This document shows positions 1 through 5,606 of a stretch of 8,958 bases of DNA, piece by piece. Origin of the DNA: Zoogloeaceae bacterium. Lineage in GTDB: Bacteria; Pseudomonadota; Gammaproteobacteria; Burkholderiales; Rhodocyclaceae. Location of the stretch: the NCBI GenBank assembly GCA_031290955.1, contig JAISLJ010000106.1, forward strand, positions 1-8,958. The letters run 5' to 3'. Under the pieces are notes generated by a model. It saw nothing but the letters and a program-made list of their open reading frames with translations, was not told the DNA's origin and did not search any database. Within the stretch, counting starts at the first letter, position 1; each line of letters starts with the position of its first letter. The position numbers and the translations under genes are program-made.

Positions 1-25
1 CTTCCTGCACGAGCGTCCGCTTCAT
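1..25 (-). CDS. Transposase N-terminus (partial, runs off window)
   Basis: On the minus strand an ATG at 25-23 follows a strong ribosome binding site (GGAGGG, 5 nt before the ATG) and opens the reading MKRTLVQE before the window ends. Its place about 90 bp inside the IS end, reading away from that end, is what a transposase start should look like. Eight residues are too few to name the family. ISNCY-type assignment is inferred from the matching IS ends at the other side of the window. Whether the gene is intact cannot be seen. Confidence 0.5.
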
Positions 26-114
26 CTCAACCCTCCTTGGAATTCCCAGGGAGATACTATGACGACCGGACAACTATCGCGCTACAAAGGTGGACAGATA
101 GGAAGCTCGCTACA
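1..114 (-). mobile_element. ISNCY-like insertion sequence, upstream end only
   Basis: This is the terminal part of an insertion sequence whose body lies left of the window. Read on the minus strand from 114, it begins TGTAGCGAGCTT, then has TGTCC at 96-92, TTTGTAGC about 8 nt further in, and TTGTCCG at 73-67. The same blocks in the same order occur at the other IS end at 8575 on the plus strand (TGT, CGAGCTT, TGTCC, TTTGTAGC, TTGTCCG). The two inner TGTCC blocks are 24 bp apart in both. That agreement is what defines this as an IS end. The outer boundary could be 114 (if TGT is the tip) or 96 (if only the inner blocks count). Family assignment rests on the transposase fragment in the right-hand copy. 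Confidence 0.7.
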
Positions 115-132
115 CAGGCATAGTTTTATTGT

Positions 133-161
133 TTGACAAATTTGTCATCGCCTGATAGTTT
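133..161 (+). promoter_or_regulatory. Possible promoter with palindromic operator
   Basis: TGACAAATTTGTCA at 134-147 is a perfect 14-bp palindrome. Together with T133 it contains a consensus -35 hexamer TTGACA (133-138). Seventeen bases later comes TAGTTT (156-161), a poor -10 match. A dyad over a -35 box is a usual arrangement for a repressor site. It could serve rnhB or the small ORF at 377. The weak -10 keeps confidence low, and I do not recognise the palindrome as the site of a named regulator. Confidence 0.27.
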
Positions 162-198
162 ATTCAAACTGAGAGAAGCTGGATCTCTTTCAATCGAA

Positions 199-345
199 AT
201 CAATGTCGTTTATGATAAAAAAGAAACTTTTTCTGGACAGAAAGATGTCTTCCCTGACGAAAAGAATATTTTCTTCCCAAGAAAAAATCCATTTTGGCAA
301 CGAGAAGGTCTTTTCTGGGAATAAAGACGTCTCTGGTCCCTTGAT
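199..345 (+). repeat. Degenerate 21-bp tandem repeat (about 6 units)
   Basis: Four consecutive exact-length 21-bp units are seen at 220-240, 241-261, 262-282 and 283-303. A fifth (304-322) is about 2 bp short and a sixth starts at 323. A very worn unit may precede them at 199-219. Each unit starts with an A-rich block (AAAGA or AAAAA), then a pyrimidine-rich centre (such as GTCTTCC or TATTTTC). Translated from 220 the units give KETFSGQ, KDVFPDE, KNIFFPR, KNPFWQR, EGLFWE: Lys then Phe at a fixed 7-residue period. The other forward frame and the reverse strand show the same 7-residue period, so this is a DNA repeat. Whether it is ever translated is unknown. Confidence 0.75.
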
Positions 346-376
346 TTACGCCTATCTGGTGCAGAAAGGAAGGAAA

Positions 377-460
377 ATGAGCAAACGCTTCATGAATTGG
401 GTTCCGACCCGGGCAGGAAACAGCCACTGGTCGGGCGTATACGAAACCATCATCCCCTAG
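377..460 (+). CDS. Possible 27-residue ORF upstream of rnhB
   Basis: An ATG at 377 is preceded by AAAGGAAGG (365-373), a good purine-rich ribosome binding site, and opens a 27-residue reading (MSKRFMNWVP at the start, YETIIP at the end) that stops with TAG at 458-460. This is 9 bp before the GTG of rnhB and in the same frame. The spacing would allow translational coupling as a leader peptide. I do not recognise the peptide. It could equally be a chance ORF or the tail of a lost gene, since the same frame is open back to 203 through the repeat. Confidence 0.25.
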   Translation: MSKRFMNWVPTRAGNSHWSGVYETIIP

Positions 461-469
461 GACAGGGAA

Positions 470-1087
470 GTGGAGTCAGAGATCAAGGGGCGGGCAGAGA
501 CGAAGCGCCTTCTGGACTTGCCGATTGATGTCTGTGGCGTCGATGAGGCCGGGCGCGGGCCGCTGGCAGGGCCGGTAGTCGCCGCCGCAGTGCTCCTCGC
601 TCCGCATCATTCCATCGTGGGCCTGGATGATTCCAAGAAACTTTCTCCCGCGCGCCGCGAAGCCCTGGCCATCGAGATTCGCGCCAAGGCCGTGGCGTGG
701 AGCGTGGCGCAGGCGAGCGCGGCGGAAATTGACCAACGCAATATCTTGAACGCCACCTTCCTCGCCATGCAACGCGCCGTGGCCGGACTCATCCCTCCGC
801 CCGCAAAAGCCGTGGTGGATGGCAACCGCTGCCCGCCACTTGCGATTCCGGTTGCGGCTGTGGTCAAGGGCGACGGCAAGATCGCCGCCATCGCGGCAGC
901 TTCCATCCTCGCCAAGACAGCGCGGGACGCAATCATGCGCGAGCTGCACCAAAAATTCCCGTACTATGGTTTCGACCAGCACATGGGCTACCCCACCCCC
1001 GCGCACCTCGCCGCCCTGAACACCCACGGCCCCTGCCCGGAACACCGCCACAGCTTCGCCCCCGTGCGGGAAGGGCGGTTGTTTTGA
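470..1087 (+). CDS. rnhB: Ribonuclease HII
   Basis: Cytoplasmic RNase HII cuts the RNA strand of RNA/DNA hybrids and starts ribonucleotide excision by nicking 5' of single ribonucleotides in DNA. The 205-residue reading matches the family end to end: the GVDEAGRGPLAGPV motif (residues 23-36) carries catalytic D25 and E26, DDSKKLS follows at 53-59, VVDGN at 115-119 supplies D117, VVKGD at 131-135 supplies D135, and AAASILAKTARD (142-153) plus the YGFDQHMGYPT stretch (166-176) are typical. Length is normal. The GTG at 470 is chosen because a TAG at 458-460 closes the frame upstream; its AGGGA site is unusually close (one base), so a later TTG at about 518 is not excluded. The usual lpxB neighbour is absent; an IS and a repeat lie upstream instead. 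Confidence 0.96.
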   Translation: MESEIKGRAETKRLLDLPIDVCGVDEAGRGPLAGPVVAAAVLLAPHHSIVGLDDSKKLSPARREALAIEIRAKAVAWSVAQASAAEIDQRNILNATFLAMQRAVAGLIPPPAKAVVDGNRCPPLAIPVAAVVKGDGKIAAIAAASILAKTARDAIMRELHQKFPYYGFDQHMGYPTPAHLAALNTHGPCPEHRHSFAPVREGRLF

Positions 1088-1093
1088 GGCGAT

Positions 1094-1627
1094 TCAGGGG
1101 GACCCATTCCGACATTCGATCGGCGCCCACTTCGGCTCCAGGCCACCTTGCGTGACGCATTCCCAAGTGCCGGACGACTGGCGTTGCAACAACAACCCCT
1201 TGCCGCGCAGATGTGAAGAAGCCTTGTTGCCGAAGGTGGCCTCCAGGGTGTGCGTGATCCCTGAACCATCGTTTACGAACGTGACCTTGGGAAATCCGTG
1301 TCCGGGCGGAGTAGGAATGCTGCTGATCTGGGAATTGCCGAACACCAGGTTGGAGGCCGTGTAGTACGGATGGCACTCATCGTCTCCTGTTCCCAGCGTG
1401 GCAAGACCATGCAGGACGCACACCTCGAAAGTGTCGCGCAGGTAGCTGAGCTCGCCATAGACACGGGTCGTCTGCGCTCTGGCGATGTAGTTCCGATACT
1501 GCGAAATGGCGATTGCCGCCAGAATGCCGATAATGGCGATCACAACCATCAGTTCAATCAGGTTGAAGCCCTTGGATGACGGATTTGGCGCGTGTTGCCT
1601 GCGCGGAAGCGATTGTGTCTGGTTCAT
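1094..1627 (-). CDS. Type IV pilin (PilA/PilE-like), long leader
   Basis: This is a 177-residue prepilin, exported and assembled into type IV pili (adhesion, twitching, DNA uptake) after cleavage by the prepilin peptidase PilD. The processing site is G20^F21, followed by FNLIELMVVIAIIGILAAIAI, with the conserved Glu at mature position 5 and a hydrophobic alpha1-N helix leading into YRNYIARAQ. A C-terminal cysteine pair (WEC ... PIEC, with about 14 residues between) forms the typical D-loop; another Cys pair sits mid-protein (EVC, DEC). FGNKAS ... LRGKGLLLQR resembles major pilins. ATG 1627 is chosen for its AAGGA site 8 nt upstream; an upstream extension to 1732 is open but lacks support. The 20-residue leader is long for type IVa pilins (commonly 5-10). 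No pilus assembly genes are present. The stop lies 6 bp from that of rnhB, convergent. Confidence 0.93.
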   Translation of the reverse strand: MNQTQSLPRRQHAPNPSSKGFNLIELMVVIAIIGILAAIAISQYRNYIARAQTTRVYGELSYLRDTFEVCVLHGLATLGTGDDECHPYYTASNLVFGNSQISSIPTPPGHGFPKVTFVNDGSGITHTLEATFGNKASSHLRGKGLLLQRQSSGTWECVTQGGLEPKWAPIECRNGSP

Positions 1628-1708
1628 GGCATGAGTCCTTGCAATGTTTCCGGATGCAGCAAGAACCATGCGCGGCCCGGCAATTGCGGAGCGGTGCGGA
1701 AACGTGTC

Positions 1709-1723
1709 ATAGCGTGGCGCTAT
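1709..1723. promoter_or_regulatory. Short palindrome upstream of the pilin gene
   Basis: ATAGCG-TGG-CGCTAT is a perfect 6+6 bp inverted repeat about 82-96 bp before the pilin ATG. On the minus strand it overlaps a weak promoter-like pair, TTGGCC then TATGAC with only 15 bp between. It could be an operator or chance. A sigma-54 promoter, common for pilA genes, was looked for here with correct GG-N10-GC spacing and not found. Confidence 0.18.
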
Positions 1724-1741
1724 AGCGGCCAACGCCTGACG

Positions 1742-1781
1742 AAAAACGTCACCCGGAAAGCGTCTGGCGTTCCGGGTGACG
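1742..1781 (-). terminator. Intrinsic terminator of the PEBP gene
   Basis: A perfect 12-bp inverted repeat (CGTCACCCGGAA at 1747-1758 with TTCCGGGTGACG at 1770-1781, 11-nt loop) is flanked at its left by AAAAA (1742-1746). Read on the minus strand this is a GC-rich hairpin followed by a U run, beginning 20 bp past the PEBP stop codon. It should also insulate the pilin gene from read-through. Confidence 0.88.
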
Positions 1782-1801
1782 CATGGATGTTGCGGCGGGA
1801 T

Positions 1802-2425
1802 TCAGACTGCGGGATTCAGGCTGTACTGACCCGTCAGGCTGGCTTCGGCCAGGACGTGGCCCGCGATGGCCTGGCGCAGGGCAGGACCGGTCAGTTGGCC
1901 CTCGTGCGGCAGGCGTTCCACATCCAGAGCGTAGAGCGTGAAGATGTAGCGGTGCAAACGCTCGTCGTTCCACGGCGGGCAGGGGCCATCGTAACCGTAG
2001 TAGTCGCCGCGCATGTCGTGGTCCTGGGCAAACCAATTCGTGTAGTCATTGAGGCCGCGCCGCGAGCCATGCGGCCCCGGAGGACCGGATTTTCCCCGTG
2101 GCGTTACGCCGCGGGAAAACTCGCCTGCCTCGATTTTGACGAGCGTGGCGGGCAGGTCGGCAAGCACCCAGTGGAAAAACTCCATGCGCGGCAATGTTGC
2201 GGGCACGACTCGGCCTTCCTGGTTTACGTCATCGCCTTGCGCGGGGACATCGGGATCATGGCAGATGAGCGCGAAGCTCTGCGTGCCTTCGGGCACATCG
2301 CGCCAAACGAGGTGAGGGTTCAGGTTTTTGCCCAGGCGGATATGTCGTGCGGCATCCTGGATCCCGAACGCAAAATCCTCCGGAATCCGGTCGCCATCGG
2401 CAAAACTGTTGCTGAAGAGTTGCAT
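1802..2425 (-). CDS. YbhB/YbcL-type PEBP family protein (Raf kinase inhibitor-like)
   Basis: The 207-residue protein belongs to the phosphatidylethanolamine-binding protein superfamily, which has an anion/ligand pocket; the bacterial members' physiological role is largely unsettled. Diagnostic parts are the N-terminal FSNSFADGDRIP, NPHLVW (36-41), the DPDVP motif (57-61), FFHWV (83-87), GLNDYTNWF (124-132), YDGPCPP (145-151) and HRYIFTLYALD from 158. At 207 residues it is longer than E. coli YbhB (about 158): extra residues lie between DPDVP and FFHWV and again before YDGPCPP, as in the longer proteobacterial subgroup. ATG 2425 is chosen because the family starts there and a GGAG site lies about 8 nt upstream, although the frame is open to 2581. 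No signal peptide is seen, so it is probably cytoplasmic. It is monocistronic with its own terminator. Confidence 0.93.
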   Translation of the reverse strand: MQLFSNSFADGDRIPEDFAFGIQDAARHIRLGKNLNPHLVWRDVPEGTQSFALICHDPDVPAQGDDVNQEGRVVPATLPRMEFFHWVLADLPATLVKIEAGEFSRGVTPRGKSGPPGPHGSRRGLNDYTNWFAQDHDMRGDYYGYDGPCPPWNDERLHRYIFTLYALDVERLPHEGQLTGPALRQAIAGHVLAEASLTGQYSLNPAV

Positions 2426-2494
2426 CGTTGGTCTCCATGAAGGAAAAGCGCTTTCCAAGATTGTACGGTTGTTCGGGGAAAAAGTCCCGTGAAA

Positions 2495-2521
2495 GCCCGG
2501 AAGAGGCGGAACTCTCCGGGC
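2495..2521. other. Hairpin in the divergent PEBP/activator intergenic region
   Basis: GCCCGGA (2495-2501) pairs with TCCGGGC (2515-2521), and inside it GAG (2503-2505) pairs with CTC (2512-2514) across one bulged A, leaving a 6-nt loop. No T run follows on either strand, so it is not an intrinsic terminator. It lies 70-96 nt upstream of the PEBP start and could be a leader structure or operator. The same intergenic region holds a 10-bp palindrome, CGATATATCG (2549-2558), in an AT-rich patch that probably contains the promoter of the plus-strand activator. Confidence 0.35.
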
Positions 2522-2635
2522 AGGCACGACCATCTGGCGGGTCGGTACCGATATATCGTTATTTAAAATTAGTCCGTCCACTCATATTGCAGCGCAATAG
2601 AATGGAGCGGAATTGTTTGTTTTCTAGCAGGTAAA

Positions 2636-3781
2636 ATGTCTTCTTTCCCACAACCTTTCCCGTCCATCGTGTTTTCCGGCGACGAAATCGACCGGGGTGT
2701 GCGCCGTGAGGAAAAAAACCTTCTCTCCTTCCGGGAACCGCACGCCTTGGCCTTGAGCATCCGCGCCAAGGCGCTGGTCTTCGAGGACCCGAAATCGAAG
2801 GAACTCCTGAAGAACATCCAGAAACTGGCGCCCAGCGACGCCAACATCCTGATTCGCGGCGCCACGGGAACCGGCAAGGAACTGGTGGCGCGCTACGTAC
2901 ATGCCCTGAGCCGCCGCGCCGAAGCGCCGTTTCTCGCGGTCAATTGCGGCGCGATTTCCGAGAACCTGATCGAAGCCGAACTGTTTGGCTATGAAAAGGG
3001 CGCTTTTACGGGCGCGGCAACGGGCAAGGCTGGCTGGTTCGAGGCCGCCGACGGCGGCACCCTGTTTCTGGACGAGATTGGCGACCTGCCCTTGCACCAG
3101 CAGGTCAAGCTTCTGCGTGTCCTTCAGGAACGGGAAGTCGTCCGGCTGGGGTCTCGCCAGGCCATCACGCTCAACATCCGCCTGATCGCCGCGACCAATG
3201 TCGATTTGGAGGAGGCGGTTGCTGCCGGTCATTTCCGGGAAGACCTGTATTACCGGCTCAAGGTGGCAACCCTGCACCTGCCTTCGCTCTACCAGCGCCC
3301 CCGAGACATCCCGACGCTTCTTGAATACTTTATCGGGTATTACGCCCAGCGTCTGGGTGACGACCGGACAAAGGCGCGCATCGCGCCTGCGGCGCTGGAA
3401 CAGTTGTTGTCCTACCCGTGGCCGGGCAATATCCGGGAACTGGAAAACGCCGTGCATCACGCCATGATCGTCAGCCACGACGATGTACTCCAGATCGAGG
3501 ATTTCGGGCTGTCTCACACACCTCCATCCTTTGCGACGAGCACCGCCACCGCAACAACTGCCGCAAGTTCCAGCCTGGAGGCGGCATTGCGGGAAATTTT
3601 CACCAATCCGCAGCATTCCGGGCGCTCCGTAGATGATCTGATCGAAGAGACCATCGTGCGCACGGCGTTCGAATTCTGTGGGCGCAACCAGTCGGCAACC
3701 GCCCGTCTTTTGGGCGTCACGCGCAATGTAGCCCGCGCCCGGCTGCAACGCTTCGGTTTCATTGACCCCAATACTCCTTGA
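2636..3781 (+). CDS. Sigma-54-dependent transcriptional activator, SfnR-like
   Basis: This is an enhancer-binding protein that uses ATP to open RNA polymerase-sigma54 complexes. In its 381 residues, a short N-terminal segment (1-40) with no receiver, PAS or GAF domain leads into SIRAKALVFEDP (41-52), a phrase shared with SfnR-type regulators. The AAA+ domain follows: Walker A GATGTGKE (75-82), sigma54-contacting GAFTGA (122-127, intact), Walker B GTLFLDEIGD (141-150), the arginine-finger region FREDLYYRL (200-208) and WPGNIRELEN (262-271). After an Ala/Thr/Ser-rich linker (about 300-313), a Fis-type helix-turn-helix ends the protein (about 340-376, NQSATARLLGVTRNVARARL). ATG 2636 has only a weak AGG upstream. 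SfnR regulators are known from dimethyl sulfone use, but no sulfur genes or clear -24/-12 promoter are seen here, so the target is unknown. Confidence 0.94.
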   Translation: MSSFPQPFPSIVFSGDEIDRGVRREEKNLLSFREPHALALSIRAKALVFEDPKSKELLKNIQKLAPSDANILIRGATGTGKELVARYVHALSRRAEAPFLAVNCGAISENLIEAELFGYEKGAFTGAATGKAGWFEAADGGTLFLDEIGDLPLHQQVKLLRVLQEREVVRLGSRQAITLNIRLIAATNVDLEEAVAAGHFREDLYYRLKVATLHLPSLYQRPRDIPTLLEYFIGYYAQRLGDDRTKARIAPAALEQLLSYPWPGNIRELENAVHHAMIVSHDDVLQIEDFGLSHTPPSFATSTATATTAASSSLEAALREIFTNPQHSGRSVDDLIEETIVRTAFEFCGRNQSATARLLGVTRNVARARLQRFGFIDPNTP

Positions 3782-3874
3782 GACGGAACGTTCGTCGGCA
3801 GCAACGGGATTTCCATTTCCGCTCCTCACACCAAGTTCCGTGCCCATGGACGCAATCTCTCCGGAAACACCCAA

Positions 3875-3932
3875 CAAAAAATTCAGGCACCCTTTGTTCC
3901 CCCGGAGGAGGAGAACAAAGGAGCGCCTGAAT
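3875..3932 (-). terminator. Intrinsic terminator of the exbB-exbD1 unit
   Basis: ATTCAGGC (3881-3888) pairs with GCCTGAAT (3925-3932) and, after a small internal loop, CTTTGTTC pairs with GAACAAAG (3913-3920). On the minus strand the stem is followed by a U run (A tract 3876-3881). It starts about 14 bp past the exbD1 stop. The plus strand lacks a T run after the stem, so termination of the activator transcript by the same hairpin is doubtful. Confidence 0.87.
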
Positions 3933-3945
3933 CTCCCATTCTGCC

Positions 3946-4365
3946 CTACTGTTTCGGCGGCGGTTCGGTAATGAACCCGACCTTGGCGATTCCCGCGCGC
4001 TGGGCGGTAAGGATCACGCGACCCACGTGTTCATAGGCCGCCCCGGCATCCCCGCGAATCTGGATTTCCGGCTGCGGGTCCTGCACCGCAACCCGCTTCA
4101 ATTCCTCCAGAAGCACCTCACGCCCGATCCTGCCTTCATTCCAGAACACATCGCCGCTTTGCGTCACCGCGATGTTGATGTTTTCCGGCTTTGTCACGCG
4201 CGGCTGGTTGCGCTCCTTGGGGAGATCAAGTGCGACGGTCTTGGTCGCAACCGGGATCGTAATCAGGAAAATGATGAGCAGCACCAGCATCACATCGACC
4301 AGCGGTGTAGTATTGATGGCGGAGAGGACTTCGTCCTCTTCCTCCGTTCCAACCTGCATGCCCAT
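3946..4365 (-). CDS. exbD: ExbD-type biopolymer transport protein (copy 1)
   Basis: This inner-membrane protein forms, with ExbB, the proton channel that energises TonB (or a Tol-like system). It is 139 residues, the normal ExbD length. A short cytoplasmic N-terminus (about 1-18) leads to the family signature NTTPLVDVMLVLLIIFLIT, whose Asp (D24) is the proton-carrying residue of the single membrane helix. The remainder is the periplasmic domain, including EIQIRGDAGAAYEHVGRVI and KVGFITEP. The gene starts 6 bp after the exbB stop, so the two are co-transcribed and probably translationally coupled; a separate strong ribosome binding site is not evident. A second ATG two codons later is possible. 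A strong terminator follows. TolR is the alternative family, but length, context and the absence of tol/pal genes favour ExbD. Confidence 0.93.
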   Translation of the reverse strand: MGMQVGTEEEDEVLSAINTTPLVDVMLVLLIIFLITIPVATKTVALDLPKERNQPRVTKPENINIAVTQSGDVFWNEGRIGREVLLEELKRVAVQDPQPEIQIRGDAGAAYEHVGRVILTAQRAGIAKVGFITEPPPKQ

Positions 4366-4371
4366 GATGGA

Positions 4372-5337
4372 TTACGCCGAAACCGCATGGACAGGTGGGA
4401 TGATCCGGGCGGGCGCACCGCTCTCCCGTTCATCCTGCTGCGCCGAGCGGGAACCCAGAAGCACCGCGTGCAGTTCCGCGCCAAAGGCGCGAACATCTTC
4501 CAGCGCGGCCTTGTTCCGGCGCACGAGCCAGTTGTAGCCCAGCACGGCGGGCACCGCCACGGCAAGACCCAGCGCGGTCATGATCAGGGATTCCCCGACG
4601 GGACCGGCCACCTTGTCGATGGAAGCCTGCCCGGCGATGCCGATCGCGGTGAGGGCATGGTAGATTCCCCAGACCGTTCCGAAAAGTCCAATGAAGGGCG
4701 CGGTCGAACCTACGGTAGCCAGGAAGGCCAAGCCATCCTGAAGGCGGTTTTGCACGTTTTCAATGGCGCGTTGGATGGAAAGCTGCAACCAGTCATTGAA
4801 GGCGATGTGCCCCAACAGCCCCGAGTGCTTTTCCGTGGCCTCATGCCCGGTCTGGACGATGTAGCGATAGGCGCTGGCAGCGGGCAGCGTCTCGACAGCC
4901 TGCTGGATGTTGCCCGCTTCCCAGAAGGTTTTGTTGGCGGCCTTGCCGTGCCGGAACAGCTTTTGCTGTTCATAGAGCTTGGTCAGGATGATGAGCCAAC
5001 TGCCAAACGACATAATGAGCAGGATCACCAGTGTTCCCTTGGCGACGAAATCGCTGCCCTTCCAGAGGGCCTCAACGCCATAGGGATTGTCGACCTCAAT
5101 CTTGTCGTCAGCGCCAGCATTGTTGGAAACATTGGGAGCAGGCGCTGCTTCGGCAGACGCGGCTTCCGCAACCGCCGCCGGGGCAGATTCGGCTTCCGTC
5201 ACCGGAGCGGCAACATCGGCAGGCGGAGCCGCTTCCTGGGCACTGGCAAGATTGCCGCCCAGCAGAAAGGCAAGCAAGGCGGTTGCGCGCAGAAATGCGC
5301 CGGGGCGTTGAAAACGAAAGAATTGTGAATGTGACAT
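4372..5337 (-). CDS. exbB: ExbB/TolQ-type proton channel protein with signal peptide
   Basis: This is the multi-span inner-membrane subunit of the ExbB-ExbD channel. The 321-residue form has an N-terminal signal peptide (hydrophobic LRATALLAFLLGG, cleavage expected after ASA at 33), then an Ala/Pro/Glu-rich low-complexity stretch (about 35-75), as in extended proteobacterial ExbB proteins; E. coli ExbB lacks this. Membrane helix 1 is about 101-122 (GTLVILLIMSFGSWLIIL), helix 2 about 203-227 with the hallmark GSTAPFIGLFGTVWGI, and helix 3 about 243-265 (GESLIMTALGLAVAVPAV). ATG 5337 is chosen for its GGAG site 8 nt upstream and because a clean signal peptide begins there; the frame is open to 5388. 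It is likely transcribed from the 268-bp gap upstream, separate from or together with the second exbD. No tonB is in the window. Confidence 0.94.
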   Translation of the reverse strand: MSHSQFFRFQRPGAFLRATALLAFLLGGNLASAQEAAPPADVAAPVTEAESAPAAVAEAASAEAAPAPNVSNNAGADDKIEVDNPYGVEALWKGSDFVAKGTLVILLIMSFGSWLIILTKLYEQQKLFRHGKAANKTFWEAGNIQQAVETLPAASAYRYIVQTGHEATEKHSGLLGHIAFNDWLQLSIQRAIENVQNRLQDGLAFLATVGSTAPFIGLFGTVWGIYHALTAIGIAGQASIDKVAGPVGESLIMTALGLAVAVPAVLGYNWLVRRNKAALEDVRAFGAELHAVLLGSRSAQQDERESGAPARIIPPVHAVSA

Positions 5338-5483
5338 GGAAATTCTCCAAAAAACGATGCAAAGAAAAACGAAGCCAATGGAACCCACGGGACTTCATCG
5401 CGGCGATACGGCCAGTGTCAAAAATGAGCAGAAACCATGCCCGAAAAAGGAAAACAATAACCTGTTGATAAATATGGTTTTTT

Positions 5484-5606
5484 TGATTCCACAATCGGGC
5501 ATGGGGCAGCAGGCTGATTCACAATCCACAATCCATGTTGATTTCACAGCATGGCATTTCTGGAATAAGGAATTCAGGGAAACGCGCAATAAGCTGATTC
5601 ACCATC
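5484..5606. repeat. Four copies of a TGATTCACAATC-like motif upstream of exbB
   Basis: TGATTCCACAATC (5484-5496), TGATTCACAATC (5515-5526), TGATTTCACAGC (5539-5550) and TGATTCACCATC (5595-5606) all lie on the plus strand in the 268-bp gap between exbD2 and exbB, at start-to-start spacings of 31, 24 and 56 bp. The first copy is also next to CGGGCATGG (5496-5504), whose inverted partner CCATGCCCG lies at 5435-5443. The last copy overlaps the exbD2 stop codon. They may be regulator sites controlling exbB-exbD1. They do not look like a Fur box. Confidence 0.4.

Larger units (their letters stand above)
115..469. other. AT-rich interval between IS end and rnhB
   Basis: About 355 bp lie between the left IS end and rnhB. 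The interval is visibly poorer in GC than the rest of the window. It contains a 14-bp palindrome with an overlapping TTGACA (133-147), a degenerate 21-bp tandem repeat (about 199-345) and a possible 27-codon ORF (377-460). Longer readings through the repeat (133-324 and 203-460) are open in more than one frame and on both strands, as a short-period repeat with few stops would be, so they are not called as genes. Confidence 0.6.

Noticed and set aside
133..345. CRISPR array or repeat protein gene in the 21-bp repeat
   Set aside because: Units are contiguous, degenerate and lack spacers, so not CRISPR. The repeat frame from 133 starts with TTG without a ribosome binding site and stops at 322-324.
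2090..2119. Imperfect hairpin (TTTTCCC ... GGGAAAA) inside the PEBP gene
   Set aside because: It lies in the coding sequence within a Gly/Pro/Arg-rich segment, has mismatches in the stem, and nothing suggests a regulatory role.
3786..3793. GAACGTTC palindrome after the activator gene
   Set aside because: An 8-bp palindrome is expected by chance in a window of this size and no promoter or gene start is near.
2624..3877. 417-residue minus-strand ORF opposite the sigma-54 activator
   Set aside because: The plus strand carries all AAA+ motifs of an activator in order; the antisense reading shows none of its own.
4027..5328. 433-residue plus-strand ORF across exbB and exbD1
   Set aside because: The opposite strand encodes ExbB and ExbD with signature motifs and a signal peptide; the plus reading has no recognisable domain.
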